DNA from: Rikenellaceae bacterium
GTDB taxonomy: Bacteria; Bacteroidota; Bacteroidia; Bacteroidales; UBA932
NCBI GenBank assembly: GCA_900767375.1
Contig: CAAFYX010000138.1
Location: 1-8,746, forward strand
Length of the DNA: 8,746 nucleotides
Reading direction: 5' to 3'
The position numbers were made by a program, and so were the translations under genes. The notes beneath the pieces were generated by a model. The model was not told the origin of the DNA. It was given only the letters and a program-made list of their open reading frames with translations, and ran no database searches. How positions within the stretch are numbered: position 1 is the stretch's first letter; every line of letters starts with the position of its first letter. Positions 1-6,940 of the stretch are shown one piece after another.

Positions 1-1411
1 AGCAGACGGTATCCAGGCCGTCCGGAAGGTCGAGGACGAAGTCCGCGGCCGCAATATGGAGGGCCTCCCGCATTTCTTCATCCGAAGCGGACGGGCGGGC
101 GAGGAGGAGATTGTCCCTGACAGTGCCGCTCATGAGGCTGTTGCCCTGAGGGACATAACGGAAATTGCAAGCGGTGGCTCCGCTAAGTTCCACGCTGCGT
201 CCGTCCGCATATATGACGGCGGAGCCGCTGTCAGGACGCAGGAGCGACAGGAGGATGCGCGTGAGCGTGCTCTTGCCGGCACCCGTCACGCCCATTATGG
301 CGGTGAGGCTGCCAGGCTTGAAATCGTACGAGAAATGCTCCAGGACAGGCTCCGGGACCACTCCCTCCGGATAGTCCTTGTACGAGAAGCTCACATCCTC
401 CAGCCGTATGCCGGGAGCGGACGCGAACACCACGTCGGTTCCCGCATCCTCCACGGGCAGGTCGGAAAGGTCAAGGAGCCTCTCCACGGATGTGAGACAC
501 TGGATGAATGCCGGGATGTGCCTGCTCATGTCGGCGATAGGTCTTTGGACCTGGCCGACAAGCTGCAGGAACGCCGTCATCATACCGAACGTCACGGCAC
601 CGCTGCGGATACCGAAGATACCCCACAGGAAGGCTGCCGCATAGCCGGCCATGAAGCCGAACCGCATGAAGGAACGGGCCACGGCATCATAGTTCAGACG
701 CCTGACGACATGGTCCATCACGTCGTCCTGCATCCAGCCCAGCTTGTCCATTACAGCCTCGGAAGCGTCCATGGTCTTCACGAGTATGCGGTTCTGGAGA
801 TTCTCCTGCATATGTCCCTGGATCTCCCCTTCACGGGAGCGGATATGGGCGGTGAGCTTTCTGATGGTCTTGAAGAACATCTTGCTCCCGACCACAGCGA
901 CGGGCATAAGTATCAGGAGTACCAGCAGAAGTGACGGCTCCAGCACGAAAAGGAACGCGGAGGCCGCCAGGAGCTGCACCAGTGTCACCACGGATGATGG
1001 GAAGCGGGAGCACACCATGTCCACTATCACCCGGATGTCCTCTTCCAGACGGTTCACGGTGTCCGATGAGTGATAGGCCTCCCTGCCGTTCCATACACTC
1101 CGCATCACGTGGTCGAAGAGTTCCTCGCGCAGGTCGTTCTGTGCCCGGGTGATCATCATGCCCTCCCACCAGCTGGCGGCTGCCGCAGTCAGCAGCTGGA
1201 CGAGCATTATGCCGATCATGATGCCCACATAGAGTCCCAGATCATGGGATGAGGCGCCGGTGGCGATGTCCACCAGAGCCTTGCACACCCAGACGAAGGC
1301 CATGGAGGCGGCTATCCTGACCAGACCGATCGCACAGCTCACGAAAAGCTTCGACCTCTGAGGACGCGCCACGGCCAAAAGGCCCTTCAGACACTCACGG
1401 AAACCTCTCAT
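1..1411 (-). CDS. ABC exporter, fused permease and ATPase (partial, C-terminus beyond left edge)
   Basis: Partial gene read leftwards from ATG at 1411-1409; 470 residues are visible and the frame stays open to the edge. Residues 1-300 form a type IV (ABC_membrane) exporter domain with hydrophobic helices at about 21-45, 58-81, 139-157, 159-179, 250-269 and 272-288. The ATPase domain starts near 335. It has an aromatic A-loop residue (Y344), Walker A GVTGAGKST (374-382), a Q-loop at Q422 (YVPQ) and the LPDGLDT stretch (about 462-468) that normally precedes the signature motif. The LSGGQ signature, Walker B and H-loop lie beyond the edge, so about 100-130 residues are missing. There is no N-terminal C39 peptidase domain. 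It starts 14 bases after the PqqD-like gene and is the last visible gene of the operon. The neighbours suggest export of a peptide or processed protein; a lipid or drug substrate cannot be excluded. Confidence 0.9.
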   Translation of the reverse strand, partial: MRGFRECLKGLLAVARPQRSKLFVSCAIGLVRIAASMAFVWVCKALVDIATGASSHDLGLYVGIMIGIMLVQLLTAAAASWWEGMMITRAQNDLREELFDHVMRSVWNGREAYHSSDTVNRLEEDIRVIVDMVCSRFPSSVVTLVQLLAASAFLFVLEPSLLLVLLILMPVAVVGSKMFFKTIRKLTAHIRSREGEIQGHMQENLQNRILVKTMDASEAVMDKLGWMQDDVMDHVVRRLNYDAVARSFMRFGFMAGYAAAFLWGIFGIRSGAVTFGMMTAFLQLVGQVQRPIADMSRHIPAFIQCLTSVERLLDLSDLPVEDAGTDVVFASAPGIRLEDVSFSYKDYPEGVVPEPVLEHFSYDFKPGSLTAIMGVTGAGKSTLTRILLSLLRPDSGSAVIYADGRSVELSGATACNFRYVPQGNSLMSGTVRDNLLLARPSASDEEMREALHIAAADFVLDLPDGLDTVC

Positions 1412-1425
1412 CTACGGATTTTCTA

Positions 1426-1692
1426 TTATTCTGCCAGACCGGCCTCCAGCCAGGTCCTGGCCAGTTTTTCAGCATCGGCGGCGGCAACTTCCTCCGCCAC
1501 CTCATACTTCCCGAGGAGGAGCCCCTTCAGGTCTTCGACTGAAAACTCCTTTCCCTGGACCTGCTCAAAGAGATATGCCGCAGAGACGTTGAGCGACACC
1601 ATCTTATTGAAATTCACCTGTTTGACACCTTCAGCGGTCACGATGAACTCGTGTCCGAGGGGTCTGATCTTGAAACCTTCCTTGATTCTCAT
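1426..1692 (-). CDS. PqqD-family peptide-binding protein (RRE-like)
   Basis: An 88-residue protein, the usual size for stand-alone PqqD proteins. Residues 1-27 give two to three short beta strands (FKIRPLGHEFIVTAEG, then VKQVNFNKMVSLN). Helical segments follow: SAAYLFEQVQG (about 38-48), a SVEDLKGLLLGKY segment, and a C-terminal DAEKLARTWLEAGL helix. This beta-then-winged-helix layout, with an invariant-looking N before the SAAYLFE helix and a late W-L-x-x-x-L-hydrophobic pattern, is typical of PqqD (PF05402). The known role of the family is to bind the leader of a ribosomal precursor peptide and present it to modifying enzymes. It lies 3 bases after the peptidase stop and 14 bases before the ABC exporter, so all are very likely co-transcribed. 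The ATG at 1692 is the first possible start after that stop. Assignment rests on pattern and context; the bound peptide is unknown. Confidence 0.82.
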   Translation of the reverse strand: MRIKEGFKIRPLGHEFIVTAEGVKQVNFNKMVSLNVSAAYLFEQVQGKEFSVEDLKGLLLGKYEVAEEVAAADAEKLARTWLEAGLAE

Positions 1693-1695
1693 ATC

Positions 1696-2145
1696 TTATA
1701 ATCTTCTATATACAGCGAGCATATATCTTCGGAGAGGGAGCAGGAAGCGCCATATCCCGGCAAGGGCCAGAGCCTTCCTTCCACGGCAGTCCACCACCTT
1801 TCCTCCTTCCCTCAATATCTCGATCGCGGTTCCGCAGATGTCGGCACGCCGGCATCTCTCCTTTCCCTTCAAGTTCCCGTCCCCCATCAGAGTGACGGCA
1901 TCTCCGTCCACCGAGAACACGCGGTGAAGGACATACACGTCCTCCTTCACACGGGCCAGTACAATGTCACCCACCTCCAGCACATCCAGTTTCCGGAGGT
2001 TGACGCTGTCCCTTTCACCCCTGATGAACGGGAGCATGCTGCACCCCTTAGTCATCAGGATGACGTCCTTCCCCTCGTCCAGAAGGCGGGAAACCTCACC
2101 CAGGAGAATGGCGTTAGGGACCTGGACCCTGGACACGCTATCCAT
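1696..2145 (-). CDS. S24/S26-family signal-peptidase-like serine protease
   Basis: A small signal-peptidase-like protein. Two starts are possible: GTG at 2157 (153 residues, 20-base overlap with the upstream gene, preceded by a GGGAGG stretch) and ATG at 2145 (149 residues, 8-base overlap). The ATG is preferred for its codon, but this is not certain. Numbering from the ATG, box B is GCSMLP with the probable nucleophile Ser36. A VGDIVLAR strand (about 58-65) follows, then VLHRV with His74 and the GDGN box at 88-91. The HRV motif replaces the lysine of ordinary bacterial LepB and resembles the Ser/His arrangement of ER/archaeal/SipW-type signal peptidases. There is no N-terminal membrane anchor; only the last 25 residues are hydrophobic and basic (LALAGIWRFLLPLRRYML), so it may sit on the inner face of the membrane. 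Between an HprK-like gene and a PqqD gene, leader removal from a peptide is the inferred role. Confidence 0.85.
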   Translation of the reverse strand: MDSVSRVQVPNAILLGEVSRLLDEGKDVILMTKGCSMLPFIRGERDSVNLRKLDVLEVGDIVLARVKEDVYVLHRVFSVDGDAVTLMGDGNLKGKERCRRADICGTAIEILREGGKVVDCRGRKALALAGIWRFLLPLRRYMLAVYRRL

Positions 2146-3040
2146 TATCCTGTCCACCGGTTACAGCCTCCCGGCATACCCTTGCGGCATCCTCGTCAGG
2201 AAGGCAGTCCATAAACCAGAACGGGACATTGAGCACGACATGCTCAATGGTCCTGTGAAAAGCATCCCCCATCTCCGGGTCCCCCTTGAACCCCGAGCAG
2301 GAGGAATAAAGGGCGCCGTAGGACTCCAGCAGGCTCATCCGCGAAGCTTTGTTGAACTTCTCCTGACGGATCTGGACGAACGCTCCGACCGGAGCCTCCA
2401 CATTCCTGTAGCACGGAGTCTTTCCGCTCCATGGGGAGCCGTAGACGCGGACTATCCCGTCCGCGCCAATGCGGACGATGGGATTGTCATCGTTCATCAG
2501 CTCGCTTCCCTCGACGGCCTTGAGCCACATGCTGCTGTGGGTGCTCTTGCCAGTGCCGCTCGTGCCAAGGAACAGGTAGCCTCGACCGTCCTTGCAGATT
2601 ACGGAAGCGTGCATCTCGAGAGTGCCGAACGGAGCGGTGCTGAAGGCAAACATCAGCATAAGGGCATTGTTGATCGAGAAAAGTGCAGCCCTGCGGCTGT
2701 TCTTCAGGACGGCCAGAGACGCGCGGCTGAAGTCCGCTGTGATCAGAAGACGTCCGCAGAAAGGGGCATCAGCGGCAGGAGCCATCTCCGCCAGCATGCC
2801 GCCGTCCACGGCATAAAGGTCCACCCTCGACTCATCCTTTTTCAGATTGTCGCGCACGAGGAGTGGCGTCTTCGCGCACTCCGGCAGCGAATCCACCAGA
2901 GTAAGACGGAATACCGGCTCCGCCGAAGACTCCACCTCGAACGGGTCATACTGCGTCAAAAGAGGCCAGAGAGGGTATCCCTCAGGCATTTCCAGCTGAA
3001 ACTCGTGTCCTGCGACCTTATAGCACCTGATCATTTCCAT
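2138..3040 (-). CDS. HprK/PEPCK-fold kinase-like protein
   Basis: A 300-residue protein whose C-terminal half resembles HPr kinase and ATP-dependent PEP carboxykinase P-loop domains. Visible motifs are H143 (HASVI), Walker A GTSGTGKST at 159-167 followed by H168, an acidic NDDNP motif at 183-187 where HprK has its metal-binding aspartates, and GSPWSGK at 201-207, which resembles the GTPFSGK-type loop of related proteins. The first 130 residues are not the usual HprK N-terminal domain and I do not recognise a separate function in them. HprK proper phosphorylates a serine on HPr; some RiPP clusters, such as those of phosphorylated lasso peptides, use HprK-like enzymes to phosphorylate the precursor peptide. 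It heads the operon, with a promoter candidate just upstream, and overlaps the peptidase start. ATG at 3040 is used; ATG at 3034 is an alternative. A peptide kinase role is inference. It could also be a non-catalytic nucleotide-binding scaffold. Confidence 0.85.
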   Translation of the reverse strand: MEMIRCYKVAGHEFQLEMPEGYPLWPLLTQYDPFEVESSAEPVFRLTLVDSLPECAKTPLLVRDNLKKDESRVDLYAVDGGMLAEMAPAADAPFCGRLLITADFSRASLAVLKNSRRAALFSINNALMLMFAFSTAPFGTLEMHASVICKDGRGYLFLGTSGTGKSTHSSMWLKAVEGSELMNDDNPIVRIGADGIVRVYGSPWSGKTPCYRNVEAPVGAFVQIRQEKFNKASRMSLLESYGALYSSCSGFKGDPEMGDAFHRTIEHVVLNVPFWFMDCLPDEDAARVCREAVTGGQDNG

Positions 3041-3055
3041 TCATTTTTCAACTTG

Positions 3056-3087
3056 CTAAGATACAGATAAAAACAAACATCGGCAAA
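3056..3087 (-). promoter_or_regulatory. Candidate Bacteroidota promoter for the kinase/peptidase/PqqD/ABC operon
   Basis: On the minus strand, TTTG (3087-3084) is followed after exactly 20 bases by TATCTTAG (3063-3056). This fits the Bacteroidota -33 TTTG / -7 TAnnTTTG pattern with one mismatch in the -7 box. The predicted start of transcription would lie near 3050, leaving a leader of only about 10 bases before the ATG at 3040. The call is by eye, and the region is AT-rich, so chance matches are possible. Confidence 0.45.
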
Positions 3088-3110
3088 TCAATTATTCCAA
3101 GCATTTTTTC

Positions 3111-3118
3111 TACCTTTG
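3111..3118 (+). promoter_or_regulatory. Candidate -7 promoter element of the DUF4290-ftsK operon
   Basis: TACCTTTG is an exact match to the Bacteroidota -7 consensus TAnnTTTG and lies 31 bases upstream of the DUF4290 ATG. No clear TTTG or TTG -33 box is found 19-21 bases upstream (only AT-rich sequence there), which is common for this class of promoter. Transcription would start near 3125. Confidence 0.6.
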
Positions 3119-3149
3119 TAAATCTATTGAAAATTAACGTATCCCTTAT

Positions 3150-3824
3150 ATGGAAGCTAACGCAAATTCTATCAAACTATACTACAATACCGAAAAGGAA
3201 AAGCTCCGCATGCCCGAGTACGGAAGGAACATCCTGGACATGATCGAGCAGCTTAAAGCCATTGAGGACAAGGGCAAGCGCAGCGAGCAGGCCCGCGCCG
3301 TCATCAAGTCCATGGAGATCCTCAACCCTCAGGTGCACAGTCAGGAGAACTATGAGCAGAAACTCTGGGACCACCTCTTCCTCATCGCGGGGCTGGACCT
3401 GGACATCGACTCCCCTTTCCCGAAACCGGAGCTCGAGGAGATAAACTCCCGCCCGCAGGTGATTCCGCTCAAGAAGAAGCCTGTGAAGGCCACCCACTAT
3501 GGAAGGAACATCGAAAGCATCATCGACCTCATTGCAGAAGAGCCCGAAGGTGAAGTGAAGACCGCCATGATCAGGTCACTGGCCATCTACATGCGCCAGC
3601 AGTACCTCATCTGGAACAAGGACAGCGTCGCCGACCAGACCATATTCAGCGACATCGAGAAACTCTCCGACTACCGCATAAAGGTCCCTGAGGGGATCAG
3701 CCTCACAAAGATCGCCGACTCCGCCTCATTCGCCCGCCCGGGCATGAGCATCAATGTCGGAGGGGTCCAGAACCAGAACCGGGGCTGGAGCGCAAAGAAA
3801 AGAAAGAACAACCGCAAAAAATAG
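3150..3824 (+). CDS. DUF4290 domain protein
   Basis: A 224-residue soluble protein with no signal peptide or membrane segment. It resembles the DUF4290 family of Bacteroidota, for which I know no established function. Two visible halves start with near-identical YGRNI motifs (residues 24-28 and 117-121). Each is followed by a predicted helix and an R(A/S)-x-x-x-x-x-M helix end, then a region ending in a proline-rich stretch (PFPKP near 89-93, KVPEG at 178-182). This suggests an internal duplication joined by a basic linker (LKKKPVK, 107-113). The tail is rich in N, Q and G and ends in a very basic segment (AKKRKNNRKK), plausibly binding nucleic acid or a membrane surface. It is the first gene of the operon, 6 bases before ftsK. 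That spacing suggests a job linked to division or envelope assembly, but this is only context. Confidence 0.85.
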   Translation: MEANANSIKLYYNTEKEKLRMPEYGRNILDMIEQLKAIEDKGKRSEQARAVIKSMEILNPQVHSQENYEQKLWDHLFLIAGLDLDIDSPFPKPELEEINSRPQVIPLKKKPVKATHYGRNIESIIDLIAEEPEGEVKTAMIRSLAIYMRQQYLIWNKDSVADQTIFSDIEKLSDYRIKVPEGISLTKIADSASFARPGMSINVGGVQNQNRGWSAKKRKNNRKK

Positions 3825-3830
3825 ACATCC

Positions 3831-6320
3831 ATGAAGATAAAGCATATCTGGGACAGCTGGGATGACGAGCAGAAATCCAACGTCATCAAGACTGTGGGAG
3901 TCTGCATAGGCGTATTCGCGGCTCTGACGCTTCTGGCCATGGTCTCGTACATCTTCACGTGGAAGCAGGACCAGAGCATTCTGCGTGACCCGACCATGAT
4001 GGACCTGGACGTCCACGCAGACAACAGCGGAGGCAAGCTCGGACTCAAATGGGCCCACGTCCTGATCTCCAAATGGTTCGGGCTCGGAAGCTTCGCCATC
4101 GTGATCTTCCTTTTCGCCGTTGCAGCGAAGCTTGTTATGGAGAGATGGAACCATTCGCTTCAGCGCACCATGCTGGTCACGCTGACCGGAGGTCTGCTGG
4201 CTTCGTTCATATTTGCCTTTGCCGGGAGCAAATTCCCTCCTTTGACACATACTTTCGGCTCCGGTATAGGAGGTGAATGTGGCGCATTCGTCGCGCGGCA
4301 TCTTGAAAACCTCTTCAACACCGCCGGAACCGGACTTGTCCTGCTCTTGGCCACCGTGATCTGGCTTCTCCTCGTCAGCAAACGGTTCTCCCACTGGTTC
4401 AGCAGCCTCGGGAAGAGCGACCCCGAGGACGAGGCCGCGGAGGAAGATACTGCCGGGTCCGAGGAGGAGGCAGCAGATGCCGGAACTATGGAGCTTGACA
4501 TAATGGAAGGCCTTGAGGGCAATCCTGAAGACGGCACTGCAAATGAAGAGGAGGCCGCTTCAGAACTGGCCGGGGATGCCGGACAGCCTGAGACGGAGAC
4601 TGAGATAGAGATAGAGGAACCTTTCTGCGAGACGGAACCTGCCGTGCCGGAGGTTGAAAAAATAGAAGTGGAGGAGCCTGCCGAGGGCAGCTTTGACATT
4701 GACAGGGGCCAGGAGCTGAACACCCATGTAGACGTGGAACTTCCGGTGATGAACGTACGTCTGGACCCGCCGGAGGGCCTGCCGTCATACGAGTTCCCTA
4801 GCCTCGACATCCTCGAGGACCACTCGTCAGGCACCCAGGTAGTGTCCGACGAGGAGCTCAACAGAAACAACAACAAGATCCGCTCCACCCTCAGGAACTA
4901 CAGGATAGAGATCGTGGACGTAAAGGCCATCGTCGGCCCTACCGTCACCCTGTACAAGGTCTACCCGGCCCCTGGCGTGAAGATCGCCAATATCCGCAGC
5001 CTTCAGGATGACATAGCCATGTCCCTGAACGCCCGCGGCGTCAGAATCGTGACCCTGCCTGATTCAGTGGGCATCGAGGTTGCGAACGACAAGCCTTCGG
5101 TGGTTCCGCTGAAGGCCCTCCTGAACGACGATGCATTCAGAGAGAGCAATGCCGAGCTCCCTGTAGCCATCGGCTGCACCATCACGAAGAAAGTCCGCGT
5201 GTTCGACCTCGCAGATGCACCGCACCTGCTGGTGGCCGGAGCCACGAAGCAGGGCAAGTCCGTGGGACTGAACGTCCTCGTGGCCTCCCTTCTCTACTCC
5301 AAGCATCCGGCTGAGATGAAGATGGTGTTCATCGACCCGAAGATGGTGGAGTTCTCCGCCTACGGACGTCTCCTCAAGCATTACCTCGCAGTCCTGCCTA
5401 CAGCGGGCGATGAGGACGAGGAGAGGGACAACGCCATCGTAAAGAAGCCTAAGGAGGCGGAGAAGATCCTCCGTTCCCTCTGCATCGAGATGGACCAGAG
5501 ATACGAGCTGCTCAGCAAGGCCTACGTGAACAACATCAAGCTCTACAACGAGAAATACAAGAATCACAAGCTCAACCCTGAGCACGGCCACAAGTTCCTG
5601 CCGTATCTCGTGGTGATAATCGACGAGTACGCCGACCTCGCCATGTCCGGAGGCAACGGCTCCGAGGCGAAGAACATGCAGAAGAGCATCATGGGATCCA
5701 TCGTCCGTCTCGCCCAGAAGGGCCGCGCCGCAGGTATCCACGTGGTGATCGCCACCCAGAGACCTTCCGTGGATGTCATCACCGGACTCATCAAGGCAAA
5801 CTTCCCGGCCAGAATAGCATTCAGGGTATCCACCAGAGTGGACTCCAACACCATTCTGGACGCGACCGGAGCAGAGAAGCTCATCGGCCGCGGAGATATG
5901 CTCTATTATGCCGGAGTCGAGACCGAGCGCATACAGTGCGGCTACATCTCAAATGATGAGATAAACACTATAACCGAGTTCATCGGAGACCAGCAGGGAT
6001 TCAAGAAGAGCTACAACACCCCATACTACCTGCCGCTCCCTGAAGAGGCTGACGCAGAAGGCGGTTCCGGCGGCATGATCGACATGAAGGACCTGGACGA
6101 AAGGTTCGAGGACGCCGCCAGACTTGTGGTATCGACTCAGAAGGGCTCGACTTCCGACCTTCAGAGACGTCTCGGCATGGGTTATGCAAAGGCAGGGCGT
6201 GTAATGGACCAGCTGCAGGCAGCCGGCATCGTAGGACCGCAGGAAGGCTCCAAGCCGCGCCAGGTCCTCGTGAGCGACTACGACGAGCTCGACACCATAC
6301 TGAAAGCCTATATGAAATGA
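3831..6320 (+). CDS. ftsK: DNA translocase FtsK
   Basis: 829 residues, a full-length FtsK/SpoIIIE of the size usual in Bacteroidota. It anchors at the division septum and pumps chromosome DNA so that the termini are resolved before cell division. Four N-terminal membrane helices are visible at about 21-42, 84-103, 113-132 and 164-183. A strongly acidic linker (about 197-290, mostly E, D, A, G) leads to the alpha domain, and the RecA-like motor carries Walker A GATKQGKS (470-477) and Walker B VVIIDEYADL with D598/E599. An IATQRPSVDVITG motif and the IGRGDML stretch are also present. The C-terminal winged-helix gamma domain spans about 758-829 (RFEDAARLVVSTQ to the end) and in FtsK reads the DNA polarity sequences. 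It begins 6 bases after DUF4290, and its TGA overlaps the ATG of the LolA-like gene (ATGA, 6317-6320), which points to coupled translation. Confidence 0.98.
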   Translation: MKIKHIWDSWDDEQKSNVIKTVGVCIGVFAALTLLAMVSYIFTWKQDQSILRDPTMMDLDVHADNSGGKLGLKWAHVLISKWFGLGSFAIVIFLFAVAAKLVMERWNHSLQRTMLVTLTGGLLASFIFAFAGSKFPPLTHTFGSGIGGECGAFVARHLENLFNTAGTGLVLLLATVIWLLLVSKRFSHWFSSLGKSDPEDEAAEEDTAGSEEEAADAGTMELDIMEGLEGNPEDGTANEEEAASELAGDAGQPETETEIEIEEPFCETEPAVPEVEKIEVEEPAEGSFDIDRGQELNTHVDVELPVMNVRLDPPEGLPSYEFPSLDILEDHSSGTQVVSDEELNRNNNKIRSTLRNYRIEIVDVKAIVGPTVTLYKVYPAPGVKIANIRSLQDDIAMSLNARGVRIVTLPDSVGIEVANDKPSVVPLKALLNDDAFRESNAELPVAIGCTITKKVRVFDLADAPHLLVAGATKQGKSVGLNVLVASLLYSKHPAEMKMVFIDPKMVEFSAYGRLLKHYLAVLPTAGDEDEERDNAIVKKPKEAEKILRSLCIEMDQRYELLSKAYVNNIKLYNEKYKNHKLNPEHGHKFLPYLVVIIDEYADLAMSGGNGSEAKNMQKSIMGSIVRLAQKGRAAGIHVVIATQRPSVDVITGLIKANFPARIAFRVSTRVDSNTILDATGAEKLIGRGDMLYYAGVETERIQCGYISNDEINTITEFIGDQQGFKKSYNTPYYLPLPEEADAEGGSGGMIDMKDLDERFEDAARLVVSTQKGSTSDLQRRLGMGYAKAGRVMDQLQAAGIVGPQEGSKPRQVLVSDYDELDTILKAYMK

Positions 6321-6934
6321 AACGACTCTCACTTATCCTGACCTCCATCCTTCTGGGTCTGAGCCTTCAGGCACAGACCAACCCCGTCACCGCCTTCACC
6401 GGCACCCTGAAAGGCAAGTGCGCCACGTTCAGCTACACATACTCGATGACGGGCCGGATGCCTCTGACAGGCAGCGGAGAAATCCGATTCCAGAATGACT
6501 CATTCATAATGAAGGGCGATGATCTGGAGATATACTGCGATGGAACCACCCGCTGGACCATTGACACCGCCGCAGAGGAGTGCTACATCGAGAGCGTCTC
6601 TGCAGGAGAGATCGACATCGAGGCCAATCCTGCCATGATTGTGGGAAATGTGGCCAAAGCGTTCAAGTTCGAGAGTTCGTCCCCGGCCACCTTCAAGGGC
6701 AGGAAAGTCACGGGGGCGGTCCTTTCACCGAAATCCCAGGGAGGCAGCATCCAGGGTGTAACCCTCTACCTCTCAGGCAACAAGCCGGAAGGGGCTCTGA
6801 TAAAGCTCAGGGACGGTTCAAAGCTGGAGATAACGATATCCGGCTTCACCCTGCACCCGCAGGAATCCGCCACCGTCTTCAAGTACAACACAGCGAAGCT
6901 TAACAATAACTATATACTAACCGATTTAAGATAA
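6317..6934 (+). CDS. LolA-like periplasmic outer-membrane lipoprotein carrier
   Basis: 205 residues with a clear Sec signal peptide: basic start MKR, a leucine-rich core to about residue 17, and the LQA/Q site near 18-20. There is no lipobox cysteine, so the product should be soluble in the periplasm. The mature part is almost entirely beta strand: FSYTYSM, a GSGEIRFQNDSFIMKGDDLEIYCDG-like series (split here as strands from about 53 to 76), then TTRWTIDTAAEECYI. That order (strand, MKG-type turn, Y-x-DG, W-x-x-D) matches the LolA/LppX half-barrel family, which carries lipoproteins between membranes. The C-terminal strand KLEITISGF is also typical. It is translationally coupled to ftsK. LolA-like genes next to ftsK fit both a known arrangement in Bacteroidota, as I recall it, and the E. 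coli order ftsK-lolA. Sequence is divergent from E. coli LolA, so the exact cargo is not shown. Confidence 0.8.
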   Translation: MKRLSLILTSILLGLSLQAQTNPVTAFTGTLKGKCATFSYTYSMTGRMPLTGSGEIRFQNDSFIMKGDDLEIYCDGTTRWTIDTAAEECYIESVSAGEIDIEANPAMIVGNVAKAFKFESSSPATFKGRKVTGAVLSPKSQGGSIQGVTLYLSGNKPEGALIKLRDGSKLEITISGFTLHPQESATVFKYNTAKLNNNYILTDLR

Positions 6935-6940
6935 CACGCT

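Noticed and set aside
56..934. Long plus-strand open frame (292 codons) opposite the ABC exporter
   Set aside because: It is antisense to a clear ABC transporter, is rich in H, R, E and G with no recognisable domain, and reflects the GC-rich codon pattern of the real gene.
1964..3070. Plus-strand open frame of 368 codons across the peptidase and kinase genes
   Set aside because: It is antisense to two genes with intact family motifs, shows no domain of its own and has a composition typical of a shadow frame.
3726..4394. Minus-strand open frames opposite DUF4290 and ftsK
   Set aside because: They overlap confident genes on the other strand and carry no recognisable motif.
5238..5261. Walker A of FtsK reads GATKQGKS rather than the common GATGQGKS
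   Set aside because: It still satisfies GxxxxGK[ST], and lysine at this position is, as far as I recall, seen in other Bacteroidales FtsK proteins. Not treated as a defect.
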